DNA of 64,000 nt from assembly GCF_018398875.1 (NCBI RefSeq), contig NZ_JAGWDK010000012.1:183669-247668 (forward strand), in the 5' to 3' direction. Positions 1 through 8,857 of this stretch are shown piece after piece. The DNA comes from Bradyrhizobium sp. sGM-13 (lineage in GTDB: Bacteria; Pseudomonadota; Alphaproteobacteria; Rhizobiales; Xanthobacteraceae). A model generated the notes under the pieces. That model did no database searches. It worked only from the letters and a program-made list of their open reading frames with translations, and was not told the DNA's origin. The translations under genes were made by a program, and so were the position numbers. Each line of letters starts with the position of its first letter. The stretch's first letter is position 1.

Positions 1-1
1 C

Positions 2-490
2 CAGGCCCGGCTGATGCTGATGGGCGGCGTCGCGCGATCCCTGCAGATCGCCGGCGCGCTGGAATCGATGCTGGAAATCTCCGTGCGCTATTCCAACGAG
101 CGTGTCGCCTTCGAGAAGAAGATCTCGAAATTCCAGGCGGTGCAGCACAACCTGGCGCGGCTCGCCGGCGAGTCGGCGGCCGCACTTGCCGCGGCCACCT
201 CGGCCGCGGATGCCATTGCCAACGCTACGGGCTTCAACGACGAAGTGTTTCTCGAAGCGGTGGCGGCGAAAATCCGCTGCTCGGAGGCGGCGGAAAAAGG
301 CGGCGGCATCGCCCATCAGGTGCATGGCGCGATCGGCTTTACCATCGAGCACATCCTGCACCGCTATTCCCTGCGCGCGCTGGCCTGGCGCGACGATTTC
401 GGCTCCGAGAGTTATTGGGCGGTCGAGCTCGGCAAGCTCGTGGCACAAAGAGGCGCCGATGAGTTGTGGCCGCTCGTGGCCTCGCGCTGA
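2..490 (+). CDS. acyl-CoA dehydrogenase, C-terminal part (5' end outside window)
   Basis: The reading frame is open from the first bases of the window, so this is the last 162 residues of a longer gene. The helical C-terminal domain of the acyl-CoA dehydrogenase family is visible: the stretch RVAFEKKISKFQAVQH is the usual region after the flavin-contacting arginine, and AHQVHGAIGFTIEH corresponds to the conserved region near the FAD and acyl-CoA sites. These flavoenzymes oxidise acyl-CoA to enoyl-CoA and pass electrons to ETF in the cytoplasm. A second acyl-CoA dehydrogenase starts 33 bases downstream on the same strand, followed by an enoyl-CoA hydratase. Such paired dehydrogenases often form a heteromer, which I infer but cannot show. 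Substrate unknown. Confidence 0.88.
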   Translation, partial: QARLMLMGGVARSLQIAGALESMLEISVRYSNERVAFEKKISKFQAVQHNLARLAGESAAALAAATSAADAIANATGFNDEVFLEAVAAKIRCSEAAEKGGGIAHQVHGAIGFTIEHILHRYSLRALAWRDDFGSESYWAVELGKLVAQRGADELWPLVASR

Positions 491-523
491 GATCATCTCG
501 ATTTGCCTGCATAGAGAACAACA

Positions 524-1684
524 ATGACCGCAGCCCTCCGTTTCGATCCGATCCGTCTGCCGAGCGAATGCGAGCAGTTGCGCAAGGAAGTCCGCGCCTT
601 CCTTGCCGAGGAAATCGCAGCCGGCACGTTCGATCCGCACCAGCCCAACCGCGAAGACACCGACGCGCCGGAGTTTTCCCGAAGAGTGGGCGAGCGCGGC
701 TGGCTCGGCATGACCTGGCCGAAGAAATATGGCGGCCATGAGCGCTCGTTCCTTGAGCGTTATGTGGTGACCGAGGAAATGCGCGTGGCGAATGCGCCGA
801 CGCGGCGCTTCTTTGTCGCCGACCGCCAGAGCGGCCCGGTGCTTTTGAAATACGCGCCCGAGCACATCAAGATGGAAATCCTGCCGCGCATCTGCCGCGG
901 CGAGATCTGCTTTGCGATCGGCATGAGCGAGCCGAACTCCGGCTCCGATCTGTTCGCGGCAAAGACCCGCGCCACCAAGACCGATGGCGGCTATCTGATC
1001 AACGGCACCAAGATCTGGACCTCCTCGGCGCATATCGCCGATTACATGATCGCGATTTTTCGGACGTCACCGCCGACCAAAGAAAACCGCCGCCACGGCC
1101 TGACGCAGTTTCTGGTCAAGATGAAGCAGCCGGGCATCCAGGTGAACCCGATCGGCCAGATCACCGGGCAGTACGAATTCAACGAGGTCGTGTTCACTGA
1201 CCACTTCATTCCCGACGATTACGTGCTCGGCGAAATCGACGGCGCCTGGAAGCAGGCGACGTCAGAACTCGCTTATGAGCGGTCCGGCCCCGAACGCTTC
1301 CTTGAGACCTATTACGTGCTGACCGAGCTGGTCCGCGCCGTCGGCAATAACCCGGACACCCGCAGCGCCGAGGGCATCGGCCGCCTGGTCGCGCAGGTGC
1401 ACACGATGCGGCGCATGTCGGTGTCGGTCGCGGGCATGCTACAGGCCGGCAAGGAGCCGGTGGTCGAGGCCTCGATCGTGAAAGACATCGGCACCATCTG
1501 GGAGCAGCAATTGCCGCATCGCGTGCGTGAACTCGCCGCCTTTGTCGAGGAAACCGCTGGTAACCGCGAGACGCTGGAAAAGCAACTCGACTTCGCCATC
1601 AAGACCGCGCCTAAGCTGACGATCCAGGGCGGCACCACCGAAGTGCTGCGCGGCATCATCGCCCGCGGACTCGGTCTGCGCTAG
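524..1684 (+). CDS. acyl-CoA dehydrogenase family protein
   Basis: A full-length 386-residue acyl-CoA dehydrogenase. The N-terminal helical domain is followed by the beta-domain signature FAIGMSEPNSGSDL (about residues 130-143), then GGYLINGTKIWTSSA, and the C-terminal domain ends with QGGTTEVLRGIIARGLG, typical of the family tail that contacts FAD. It should oxidise an acyl-CoA thioester at the alpha-beta carbons with FAD and donate electrons to ETF. It lies 33 bases after a partial acyl-CoA dehydrogenase and 37 bases before an enoyl-CoA hydratase, so the three look like one catabolic operon. The ATG follows AGAGAACAACA, a weak ribosome site. Chain length or substrate class cannot be read from the sequence. 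Confidence 0.93.
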   Translation: MTAALRFDPIRLPSECEQLRKEVRAFLAEEIAAGTFDPHQPNREDTDAPEFSRRVGERGWLGMTWPKKYGGHERSFLERYVVTEEMRVANAPTRRFFVADRQSGPVLLKYAPEHIKMEILPRICRGEICFAIGMSEPNSGSDLFAAKTRATKTDGGYLINGTKIWTSSAHIADYMIAIFRTSPPTKENRRHGLTQFLVKMKQPGIQVNPIGQITGQYEFNEVVFTDHFIPDDYVLGEIDGAWKQATSELAYERSGPERFLETYYVLTELVRAVGNNPDTRSAEGIGRLVAQVHTMRRMSVSVAGMLQAGKEPVVEASIVKDIGTIWEQQLPHRVRELAAFVEETAGNRETLEKQLDFAIKTAPKLTIQGGTTEVLRGIIARGLGLR

Positions 1685-1721
1685 CGCGGCCTGGTTTGCG
1701 CTAATTCAACGAGGAAACCTA

Positions 1722-2522
1722 ATGACCAAATACACTGATATCGGCGTCGAGAAGCACGGCCATGTCGGCCTGATCGAAATCCGCAAGCCGCCCTTGAATT
1801 TCTTCGACGTCTCGCTGATCAACCAGATTGCGGATGCGCTGGAGGAGTTCGACAACGACATCGAAATCCGCAGCTCCGTGCTCGCAGCCCAAGGCAAGGC
1901 GTTCTGCGCCGGCGCGGATTTTTCCGATCCGAAGCGGCAAGAACAGGAAGCGAGCGCGCAGAATGACCCGGCCGCCAATCTGCCGATCAACCATCTCTAC
2001 GTTCAGGCCGTGCGCATCTTCCGCAACAAAAAGCCGATCGTCGCCGCCGTCCACGGCGCGGCCATCGGCGGCGGCCTGGGACTAGCCGTCTCGGCCGATT
2101 TCCGCGTCACCTGTCCCGAGGCACGCTTCGCCGCCAACTTTACAAAACTCGGCTTTCATCCTGGCTTCGGCCTGACCACGACGCTTCCCGAACTTGTTGG
2201 CCGCAACAACGCCGAGCTGATCTTCTACACCAGCCGCCGCATCACGGGCGAGGAAGCCACGCGCATGGGTCTCGCCAATGTCTGCGTGCCGCAGGACCAG
2301 GTGCGAGCCGAGGCCATGAAGCTCGCAGCCGAAATCGCCGAATGCTCCCCGCTCGGCCTGATCTCGACCCGCGCCACCATGCGCGCCGGCCTCGCCGACC
2401 GCGTCATGGCCGCCACCAACCATGAGCTCGCCGAGCAGACCAGACTCCGCGCCACGGAAGATTTCAAGGAAGGCGTCAAAGCGACTGCCGAGCGAAGAGT
2501 GGCGAATTTCAAGGGACGGTGA
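1722..2522 (+). CDS. enoyl-CoA hydratase/isomerase family protein
   Basis: A 266-residue crotonase-fold protein. The oxyanion-hole segments are visible as LAAQGKAFCAGADFSD (about residues 50-66) and HGAAIGGGLGLAVSADFRV (about 107-126). Members hydrate enoyl-CoA or isomerise double bonds of acyl-CoA. It is the third gene of a likely operon behind two acyl-CoA dehydrogenases, which fits the next step of beta-oxidation. GAGGAAACCTA precedes the ATG and gives a good ribosome site. Length is normal for the family. The position after GGGLG usually holding a catalytic glutamate is not clearly conserved, so the exact reaction is open. A palindromic intergenic repeat follows the stop. Confidence 0.9.
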   Translation: MTKYTDIGVEKHGHVGLIEIRKPPLNFFDVSLINQIADALEEFDNDIEIRSSVLAAQGKAFCAGADFSDPKRQEQEASAQNDPAANLPINHLYVQAVRIFRNKKPIVAAVHGAAIGGGLGLAVSADFRVTCPEARFAANFTKLGFHPGFGLTTTLPELVGRNNAELIFYTSRRITGEEATRMGLANVCVPQDQVRAEAMKLAAEIAECSPLGLISTRATMRAGLADRVMAATNHELAEQTRLRATEDFKEGVKATAERRVANFKGR

Positions 2523-2544
2523 TCTAGCGCAACTCTCTCAACAT

Positions 2545-2662
2545 GTCGTCCCTGCGAACGCAGGGACCCATAACCACCGTCGCCCGTTGGCACGGAAGGT
2601 AACTACCCCATCGCCTTACCGATAAGCCGCGGCGTATGGGTCCCTGCGTTCGCAGGGACGAC
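2545..2662. repeat. palindromic intergenic repeat, family R1
   Basis: A 118-base element whose outer 28-base arms are perfect inverted copies, beginning GTCGTCCCTGCGAACG and ending with its reverse complement. Each arm is itself a small hairpin (CCCTGCG..CGCAGGG). The same arms recur at 33011-33128 and 37479-37597 with nearly the same length, and in altered form at 25845-25975 and 46079-46105. It sits between two convergent genes and could also end transcription of both. Confidence 0.9.
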
Positions 2663-2678
2663 GCGTTGATGGATTTCG

Positions 2679-3443
2679 CTACGCCACCAGCTTGAACGTC
2701 ACGCCGCAAAGATCGAACGTATCGCCCGCCACTTTGCAACCCTTCGCCTTCGCCGCCTCGCGCACCTTGGCGATATCGGCGACCTTGAACGTCAATCCGC
2801 TCATCAGATCGCTTGCGCTTTTGACGAAACGGAAGCCGGCATTGGGCAGCTTCAATTCAGGGTCACCGCCTGCCCCATTGCTGACGGCGATACCCAGAAT
2901 CTTCCCCCAGTGCTCAGCGAGCCCCTGCGGATCCGGGCTCTGCATCTCGACGTCCGTCAGCGCCAACGTCACGTCCTTGCGGATCGCCTTCTGCCAGTCC
3001 GGGCCCGCCGGCGGATAGGGCCCCAGCACATCGTCGCTGCCGTCGGTATGATTGAACTCGATGAAGGCGGCGCGGCAATCGCGCGGATGCAGTTGCACGC
3101 CGTGATAGGGCGCGTGCGTGATCACGTTCGCTGTGCGCACGCCGATCGCATTGGCATGCTTGCCGCGCGCGTCCGGATCGTCGCAGCAGAAGATCGCCAT
3201 ATAGCCGCCGCGGCCGCCGGTCTTGTCGAGGAAGCGCCCCGCCGCGGTGCCCGGCTGGATCGGCGCCACCACTTCGAGCAGGATCGTGTCGACCGGTAGC
3301 AGCGCGTTTTCCAGGCCATATTTGGCGACATTGCCGTCGCGGTAACATACGTTGAGGCCCATGATTTCGGAGATGTCCGAGATCACCGGCTCCAGATGCG
3401 GCGCTACCAGGCAGATCTGCCGCAGCCTGAGATACTCGGCCAT
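2679..3443 (-). CDS. VOC (glyoxalase-like) family protein
   Basis: A 254-residue protein that begins MAEYLRLRQICLVA. It appears to have two vicinal-oxygen-chelate modules, the first at about residues 5-130 and the second from about 145 (DVTLALTDVEMQ). Such proteins bind a metal or act as non-catalytic folds; the substrate is unknown. The start was set at this ATG because the open frame upstream overlaps the preceding enoyl-CoA hydratase gene, whose stop codon lies 1 base before it. That tight junction suggests translational coupling and a shared role in acyl-CoA or aromatic catabolism. Confidence 0.82.
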   Translation of the reverse strand: MAEYLRLRQICLVAPHLEPVISDISEIMGLNVCYRDGNVAKYGLENALLPVDTILLEVVAPIQPGTAAGRFLDKTGGRGGYMAIFCCDDPDARGKHANAIGVRTANVITHAPYHGVQLHPRDCRAAFIEFNHTDGSDDVLGPYPPAGPDWQKAIRKDVTLALTDVEMQSPDPQGLAEHWGKILGIAVSNGAGGDPELKLPNAGFRFVKSASDLMSGLTFKVADIAKVREAAKAKGCKVAGDTFDLCGVTFKLVA

Positions 3444-3444
3444 A

Positions 3445-4239
3445 CTAGTGCCCCTGAAACACGGGCTTGCGCTTCTCGACAAAGGCTTTTGCGGCCTCCT
3501 TGTGATCGGCGGTGTCGCCCGAGCGCGAATGATGGATGGCTTCGGCGTCGAAACAGGCTTCCAGCGACATCGTCTCGGCATTGTTGATGTTGCGCTTGAT
3601 GTAGCCCAGCGTCACCGACGGTCCCTGCGCCAGCGACATCGCGAGATCATGCGCCTCTGTATCGATGTCAGCGTCCGGCACCACCTTTGTCACCATGCCA
3701 AGGTTATAGGCCTCCGTCGCGCTCAGCACCGGTGAGGTCAGATAGAGCTCGCGCGCTTTCGCGGCTCCGAGCATCTGGGTGAGGAAATAGGTGCCGCCGT
3801 AGTCCCCTGACAATCCAACCTTGGCGAACGCGGTCGTGATCTTGCAGGAGGCGCTGGCGACGCGCAGGTCGCAGGATAATGCGATGGAGAGGCCGGCGCC
3901 CGCGGCGGCGCCATCGAGCTGCGCCACCACCGGCTTCGGCATCTGGTGCAGGATGCGCGAGACTTCCATGCCGCGGCGCAAGTTCGCCATCTTGGCCTCG
4001 AAGCCGAGCGGCGCTCTGCCCTCCGCCATCGACTTGACGTCACCACCGACGCAGAACGTGCCGCCGGCGCCCTTCAAGAGTACCGCGCGCACCTCGTGAT
4101 CCTCCGCCGCGCGCCGTGCGGCTTCGACCAATCCGCGCGTCATGTCCGGATTGAGTGCGTTGCGCCGGTCGGGGCGGTTCATGGTGATGGTGAGTAAGCC
4201 CTGTTCGAACTTCTGGAGGACCATTTCGTTTGCGCTCAT
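3445..4239 (-). CDS. enoyl-CoA hydratase/isomerase family protein
   Basis: A 264-residue crotonase-superfamily protein starting MSANEMVLQKFEQG. The oxyanion-hole segments LLKGAGGTFCVGGDVKSM and LDGAAAGAGLSIALSCDLRV are both present, and NRPDRRNALNPDM near the N-terminus is typical. It would act on an acyl-CoA thioester in the cytoplasm. The start was chosen at the ATG with GGTGGTGCT upstream rather than 12 codons earlier, where no family similarity is visible. Its stop is one base from the start of the VOC gene, so both are probably on one transcript. The precise substrate is not recognisable. Confidence 0.88.
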   Translation of the reverse strand: MSANEMVLQKFEQGLLTITMNRPDRRNALNPDMTRGLVEAARRAAEDHEVRAVLLKGAGGTFCVGGDVKSMAEGRAPLGFEAKMANLRRGMEVSRILHQMPKPVVAQLDGAAAGAGLSIALSCDLRVASASCKITTAFAKVGLSGDYGGTYFLTQMLGAAKARELYLTSPVLSATEAYNLGMVTKVVPDADIDTEAHDLAMSLAQGPSVTLGYIKRNINNAETMSLEACFDAEAIHHSRSGDTADHKEAAKAFVEKRKPVFQGH

Positions 4240-4270
4240 GGGGTGGTGCTTTCGTTTGTTGATTGAGGCC

Positions 4271-4371
4271 GTCATTCCGGGATGGTCCGAAGGACCAGAC
4301 CCGGAATCTCGAGATTCTCAGGTGCGCAATTGCGCACCATAGTTCGATGCTTCGCATCGCCTCGGGATGAC
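4271..4371. repeat. palindromic intergenic repeat, family R4
   Basis: A 101-base imperfect inverted repeat starting GTCATTCCGGGAT and ending TCGGGATGAC, with internal small hairpins such as TGCGCAATTGCGCA and GATGCTTCGCATC. It fills the gap between two minus-strand genes. A further short palindrome GACTTCGT-G-ACGAAGTC follows it at about 4369-4385. It looks like one of the non-coding repeat families of this genome; no protein is encoded. Confidence 0.75.
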
Positions 4372-4391
4372 TTCGTGACGAAGTCACGAAG

Positions 4392-5600
4392 TCACTTCTT
4401 CACCAGCGGGCAGCGCGAGGCTTCCAGCGGCTGGAATGCCTCGTTACCAGGGATCGTCGCCAGCAGCTTGTAATAATCCCAGCGCGTCTTCGACTCGGAC
4501 GGCTTCTTGACCTCGAACAGATACATGTCGTGCACCATGCGGCCATCGTCGCGAATCTTGCCGTTCCTGGCGAACATGTCATTGACCGGCGTCTCCTTCA
4601 TCAGCTTCATCACCGCGGCCGCATCCGTGGTGCCCGCGGCCTTGACCGCTTTCAGGTAATGCAGGACTGACGAATAGACGCTGGCCTGCGCCGCGGTCGG
4701 CGGCCGTTTGATGCGCTCCATGAAGCGTTTCGAAAACGCGCGGGTGTCGTCGTTAAGGTCCCAATAGAAGGCTTCGGCAAGCAACAAGCCTTGCGCCGTC
4801 TCCAGCCCGACGCTGTCGATATCAGTGACGAAGGCGAGCAGCGGCGAGAGCTTTTGGCCGCCGCTCCTGGTCAGTCCGAATTCCGCCGCCTGCTTGATCG
4901 CGTTGATGGTGTCGCCGCCGGCATTGGCGAGGCCGACAACCTTGGCCTTCGAGCTCTGCGCTTGCAGCAGGAACGAAGAGAAGTCCGACGTATTGAGCGG
5001 ATGCTTGACGCTGCCGAGCACCTTGCCGCCGGCCTTCAGCACGACGTTAGTGGTGTCCCTTTCCAGATCTTGGCCAAACGCATAGTCGGCGGTGAGAAAG
5101 AACCAGGTCTCGAAGCCGCTCTTCACAGTGGCGAGCCCGGTGACGTTGGCCTGCGCAAAAGTATCGTAGGAATAATGCACGGTGTAGGGGCCGCAGGCCT
5201 CGTTGCTCAGCCGGATCGAGGCGGGGCCGCTATACATCACGATCTTGTTGCGCGCCTTCGCGATCTCGCCGGCGGCCAGCGCCGTCGCGGAGGCCGCCAC
5301 GTCGTACAGCATCTCGACGCCCTGATTGTCGAGCATGTCGCGCGCGATGCTGGCGGCAAGGTCGGCCTTGTTAAGATGATCGGCCGCGACGATCTCGACC
5401 TTGCGCCCCAGCACCTCGCCGCCAAAATCCTCCACCGCCATCTTCGCCGCCGTCTCCGAGCCCGGACCGGTGATATCGGCGTAGAGCCCTGACATATCGA
5501 GGATGCCGCCGAGCTTGAGCGGCGGCTTGCTTTGCGCCATTGCCGCGCTCGCCGACATCGCCAGCGCGGCGGCGAAAACGGCTGTGATTGCTCTCTTCAT
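4392..5600 (-). CDS. ABC transporter substrate-binding protein, branched-chain amino acid type
   Basis: A 402-residue periplasmic binding protein of the Peripla_BP_6 (LivJ-like) type. The signal peptide is plain: MKRAITAVFAAALAMSA followed by AAMAQ as the probable cleavage site. The mature part begins KLGGILDMSGLYADITGPG, the usual first ligand-binding strand. The start was set at this Met because it opens the signal peptide and has GGAGAAAC upstream. The cluster here has no permease or ATPase, so it must work with a transporter encoded elsewhere or outside the window. Next to acyl-CoA genes it may bind an aromatic or organic acid, which is a guess. Confidence 0.88.
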   Translation of the reverse strand: MKRAITAVFAAALAMSASAAMAQSKPPLKLGGILDMSGLYADITGPGSETAAKMAVEDFGGEVLGRKVEIVAADHLNKADLAASIARDMLDNQGVEMLYDVAASATALAAGEIAKARNKIVMYSGPASIRLSNEACGPYTVHYSYDTFAQANVTGLATVKSGFETWFFLTADYAFGQDLERDTTNVVLKAGGKVLGSVKHPLNTSDFSSFLLQAQSSKAKVVGLANAGGDTINAIKQAAEFGLTRSGGQKLSPLLAFVTDIDSVGLETAQGLLLAEAFYWDLNDDTRAFSKRFMERIKRPPTAAQASVYSSVLHYLKAVKAAGTTDAAAVMKLMKETPVNDMFARNGKIRDDGRMVHDMYLFEVKKPSESKTRWDYYKLLATIPGNEAFQPLEASRCPLVKK

Positions 5601-5740
5601 GGAGTTTCTCCCTGTGCACGCGCCGCATGGCCTGCGACTTTGAAATTTTGCTCTCGCATGATCATGCCGCACGGGGTGTAGAGCGGCAAGGCGCGAAGGA
5701 AGATGGATTGCGTCGCGATTTCCGCTAAGCGGAATGATTT

Positions 5741-5826
5741 TTGTAGGATGGGTGGAGCGCAGCGATACCCATCAAATCCCTTCGCGGCGACATGATGGGT
5801 ATCGCTTCGCTCCAACCAATCCTACG
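5741..5826. repeat. palindromic intergenic repeat, family R6
   Basis: Inverted arms TTGTAGGATGGGTGGAGCG and CGCTCCAACCAATCCTACG, with inner arms GCGATACCCATCA and TGATGGGTATCGC, enclose a short loop. Non-coding. Only one clear copy of this family is present in the window. Confidence 0.8.
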
Positions 5827-5833
5827 CAGCACA

Positions 5834-6247
5834 CTACGCCAGCAATCCCTTCCCCGGCACATGATTGAGCTCGAGCCTTATGCCATCGGGATCCTCGAAC
5901 AGGATCGAGTAATATCCCGGCGCCCATTGATCCTCGCGCGGCCCGCGGATGATCTTGGCGCCGAGCGTCTGCAGGAAGCCGTGCAGCTCATCGACGTCGG
6001 CGGGCTCGCGGGCGCGGAAGCAGAGGTGGTGCAGGCCGACGCGCTGCTGCTCGAACGCGGCGCCAGCGTGCTCCGGCGACGGTGCGCTGATGCCGACGGC
6101 AGTGCGGCCGCCGACGCAGTAGTAGGTCGTCTCGGTATCGATGACCGGCTTCAAGCCGAGAAACGGCAGCAGCTTGCGATAGAAATCGCGGGAGCGTTCG
6201 TAATTCGAGGCGGTGAGAAAAATATGGACAATGCCGTTCACTTCCAT
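5834..6247 (-). CDS. VOC family (glyoxalase/bleomycin-resistance fold) protein
   Basis: A 137-residue single-domain VOC protein. The start MEVNGIVHIFLTASNYERSR holds the typical first strand with a histidine as potential metal ligand, and GLHHLCFRAR and FEDPDGIRLELNH carry the usual second-half ligands (H and E). This pattern fits a metal-dependent lyase, dioxygenase or resistance protein; no substrate can be named. It has no close partner: a repeat lies downstream and a divergent nuclease-like gene upstream. Confidence 0.85.
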   Translation of the reverse strand: MEVNGIVHIFLTASNYERSRDFYRKLLPFLGLKPVIDTETTYYCVGGRTAVGISAPSPEHAGAAFEQQRVGLHHLCFRAREPADVDELHGFLQTLGAKIIRGPREDQWAPGYYSILFEDPDGIRLELNHVPGKGLLA

Positions 6248-6323
6248 TGTCTCCCCCTACGTGGCAATCTCAGGTAGTAATGCTGTCGAGCATACAGGAA
6301 CAAGCGGGACCGAGAGCAGCGTT

Positions 6324-7112
6324 ATGACCGGCCCGGCATTTCGTTACAGCACCGCGCTTGCGGCATCCGCCGCATCGCTGCTCGCTCTGGCATCCGCCGG
6401 CGAGGCCGACGCCGCCGACTGCGTGCTGGAGCGGCAGGGCGAAGGGCGCGTTGCTGCCGTGGTCGATGCGCGCGGCTTTCGCCTCGAGGACGGTCGGGAA
6501 ATCCGCCTCGCCGGCATCGAGCGCGCGGGAACCGAGACGGCCAGCGGCAGGGCCGCATTGTCGCCTATCATCACCGGTCGCGACGTGACCCTGCATGGCG
6601 AGGATGACACGCCGGATCGGTACGGCCGGCAGTCGGCCTTTGTGTTCGTGACTGATTCGGAACAATCGGTGCAAAGCGAGCTGCTGCGCCGCGGCGAGGC
6701 CCTGGTTTCGAGCGATATATCCGACAAAAATTGCGCTGCAGCGCTGTCCGCCGCCGAGGGCCTGGCGAGAAATGCCAAATTGGGAATCTGGGCAAGTTCA
6801 ACTGCCATAAAAAACACGGAAAGTCCGGGCGATATTCTGGCCGCGATTGGGCACTTTACGGTGGTCGAGGGCAGAGTGCTGTCCGTTCGGCAGGCTGGGG
6901 CAATGACCTACCTGAATTTCGGGCGGAACTGGACACGGGACTTTGCTGCGACTATTTCAAGGCGCATCATACCGGCGTTCGAGAGCGCCGGCCTTGGACC
7001 TAAGTCGCTCGAAAATCGACGGATTCGTGTCCGCGGCGTTGTCTCGTCGCGGGGAGGACCGCGAATTGAGTTGCTTCGGGTGGGGCAGATTGAGGTGCTG
7101 GGCGGGAAATAG
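6324..7112 (+). CDS. thermonuclease (SNase)-like secreted protein
   Basis: A 262-residue exported protein. MTGPAFRYSTALAASAASLLALASAGEADAA is cleavable-signal-like, so the start was put here and not at the earlier in-frame Met. The fold of staphylococcal nuclease is suggested by FRLEDGREIRLAGIE (about residues 50-64) and by DRYGRQ (about 96-101), which hold the usual Asp/Arg and second Arg catalytic positions. After the SNase-like domain there is a C-terminal extension of about 90 residues from HFTVVEGRVLSV, which reads as an OB-fold-like strand-rich part. Likely periplasmic. Whether it is an active nuclease is not certain. Confidence 0.78.
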   Translation: MTGPAFRYSTALAASAASLLALASAGEADAADCVLERQGEGRVAAVVDARGFRLEDGREIRLAGIERAGTETASGRAALSPIITGRDVTLHGEDDTPDRYGRQSAFVFVTDSEQSVQSELLRRGEALVSSDISDKNCAAALSAAEGLARNAKLGIWASSTAIKNTESPGDILAAIGHFTVVEGRVLSVRQAGAMTYLNFGRNWTRDFAATISRRIIPAFESAGLGPKSLENRRIRVRGVVSSRGGPRIELLRVGQIEVLGGK

Positions 7113-7195
7113 CGTTTGATTCGAGGGCTGGCATCGGTCTTCGCTGGGATCACGCGCAAATAAGAGGGGATGAGATCAAGGATCCCGGTCGGATC

Positions 7196-8701
7196 GTGAT
7201 CTCAGTGGCTGATTTGACGCATCGTGCACAACGGCGCGAAGGAAACACGGGCCGCCGCCTTCTGGCTGCGCCGGCGTTGTTGTGCGCTGCGCTCACGCTC
7301 TCTTCCTGTGGAAACCTCGGGAAGATCGAGACGGCCGCGCCGACGGTGCCCGCGCCGAAGCCGAGTCGCACCGTCGCGCAGACGCCGGCGAGCGAGCGCG
7401 AGCACGAGCGCATTCTGGCCTCCTATGGCGGCGCCTATGACGATCCGAAACTCGCAACCCTGATCGGCAAGACGGTCGACCGGCTGGTGGCGGCGTCGGA
7501 CCGTCCGGACCAGGCCTACCGGGTGACCATCCTCAATTCCGGCGCGGTCAACGCCTTCGCGCTGCCGACCGGCCAGCTCTATGTGACGCGCGGGCTGGTG
7601 GCGCTCGCCAGCGATACTTCGGAACTGTCCTCGGTGCTGAGCCACGAGATGGCACATGTCATCGCAAAACACGCCTCGATCCGCGAAGACCAAGCACGGC
7701 AGGCGGCTGTGGTGACGCGCGTCGTCACCGACATGAGCAACGATCCGGATCTGACGGCGCTGGCGCTGGCGAAAACCAAGCTGACGATGGCGAGCTTTTC
7801 GCGGCAGCAGGAATTCGAGGCCGACGGCATCGGCGTCGGCATTTCGGCCCGCGCCCGCTTCGATCCCTATGGCGCGTCGCGCTTCCTCGCCGCGATGGAG
7901 CGCAATGCGGCGCTGAAGGCCGGCAAGACCTCGCTCGACCCGCGCGCGCAGGATTTTCTGTCCTCGCATCCGGCAACCCCCGAGCGCGTGCAGAACGCGC
8001 AGGCCAGCGCGCGGCAATACACCTCGCCGCAGAGCGGCGAGCGCGACCGCGAGACCTATCTCGCTGCCATCGACAACATCGTCTATGGCGAGGACCCCAG
8101 CGAGGGCTTTGTGCGCGGGCGCCGCTTCCTGCATCCCAAACTCGGCTTCACCTTCCAAGCGCCCGAGACGTTCACGCTCGACAACACTGCGCAGGCCGTG
8201 ATCGGCGTGCGCGAGGGCGGCACGCAGGCGATGCGCTTCGACGTGGTGCGCGTGCCGGCCGAACAATCGCTGTCCGATTACCTCAATTCCGGCTGGATGG
8301 AAGGTGTCGACAAGGGCTCGACCGAAGACCTCATGATCAACGGATTCCCGGTGGCTTCGGCCTCGGCGAACGGCGATCAGTGGCAGTTCAAGGTTTATGC
8401 GCTGCGTTACGGCAGTGACGTCTACCGCTTCATCTTCGCTGCCAAGCAGCGCAATACCGAAAGCGAGCGCAATGCGCGCGAGACCGTCAACTCGTTCCGC
8501 CGCCTGACGCTGGAAGAAATCCAGGCCGCGCGCCCCTTGCGCATAAAAGTCATCACGGTGCAGCCCGGCGACACCGTGGAATCGCTCTCCCACCGCATGA
8601 CCGGTGTCGACCGCCCCGCCGAGCGCTTCCGCATCCTCAACGGCCTCGACCAGCACGCCCAGGTCAAGCCGCGCGATCGCGTGAAGATCGTGGTGGATTG
8701 A
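7196..8701 (+). CDS. M48 family metalloprotease lipoprotein with C-terminal LysM
   Basis: A 501-residue protein beginning at a GTG. The N-terminus ends in the lipobox LTLSSC with Cys38, so it is probably anchored in a membrane facing the periplasm. The zinc site is HEMAH at residues 150-154 with EFEAD at 206-210 giving the third ligand, as in the BepA/LoiP-type M48 proteases that survey outer-membrane proteins. A middle domain of unknown role follows, and the last 50 residues (VQPGDTVESLSHRM...RFRILNGL...VKPRDRVKIV) are a LysM peptidoglycan-binding module. A degenerate copy of the last 102 bases lies about 2.2 kb downstream. Confidence 0.9.
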   Translation: MISVADLTHRAQRREGNTGRRLLAAPALLCAALTLSSCGNLGKIETAAPTVPAPKPSRTVAQTPASEREHERILASYGGAYDDPKLATLIGKTVDRLVAASDRPDQAYRVTILNSGAVNAFALPTGQLYVTRGLVALASDTSELSSVLSHEMAHVIAKHASIREDQARQAAVVTRVVTDMSNDPDLTALALAKTKLTMASFSRQQEFEADGIGVGISARARFDPYGASRFLAAMERNAALKAGKTSLDPRAQDFLSSHPATPERVQNAQASARQYTSPQSGERDRETYLAAIDNIVYGEDPSEGFVRGRRFLHPKLGFTFQAPETFTLDNTAQAVIGVREGGTQAMRFDVVRVPAEQSLSDYLNSGWMEGVDKGSTEDLMINGFPVASASANGDQWQFKVYALRYGSDVYRFIFAAKQRNTESERNARETVNSFRRLTLEEIQAARPLRIKVITVQPGDTVESLSHRMTGVDRPAERFRILNGLDQHAQVKPRDRVKIVVD

Positions 8702-8828
8702 CGCGCGGCCGAAACAAAATCACTCAGCGAGGCTGCTCGCCTTCCCCTCTCTCCTCGTGGGCGAGGTGGATCGAACGAGCGCACGCAGTAACCGCGCGAG
8801 GACCTGTCTCGTCCAAGCAAGAAAACAA

Positions 8829-8850
8829 GAGCCCCGCCGAAGCGGGGCTC
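8829..8850 (-). terminator. intrinsic terminator of the DUF1236/PGB gene
   Basis: Read on the minus strand, GAGCCCCGC-TTCG-GCGGGGCTC forms a perfect 9-bp stem with a tetraloop and is followed by TTGTTTTC. It starts 8 bases after the stop codon of the upstream minus-strand gene. Confidence 0.85.
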
Positions 8851-8857
8851 AAGATGA

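Noticed and set aside
7202..8656. Long open frame (484 codons) on the minus strand across the M48 protease gene
   Set aside because: It is the antisense shadow of a clear metalloprotease with lipobox, HEMAH and LysM; its translation is Arg/His/Gly-rich and matches no family.
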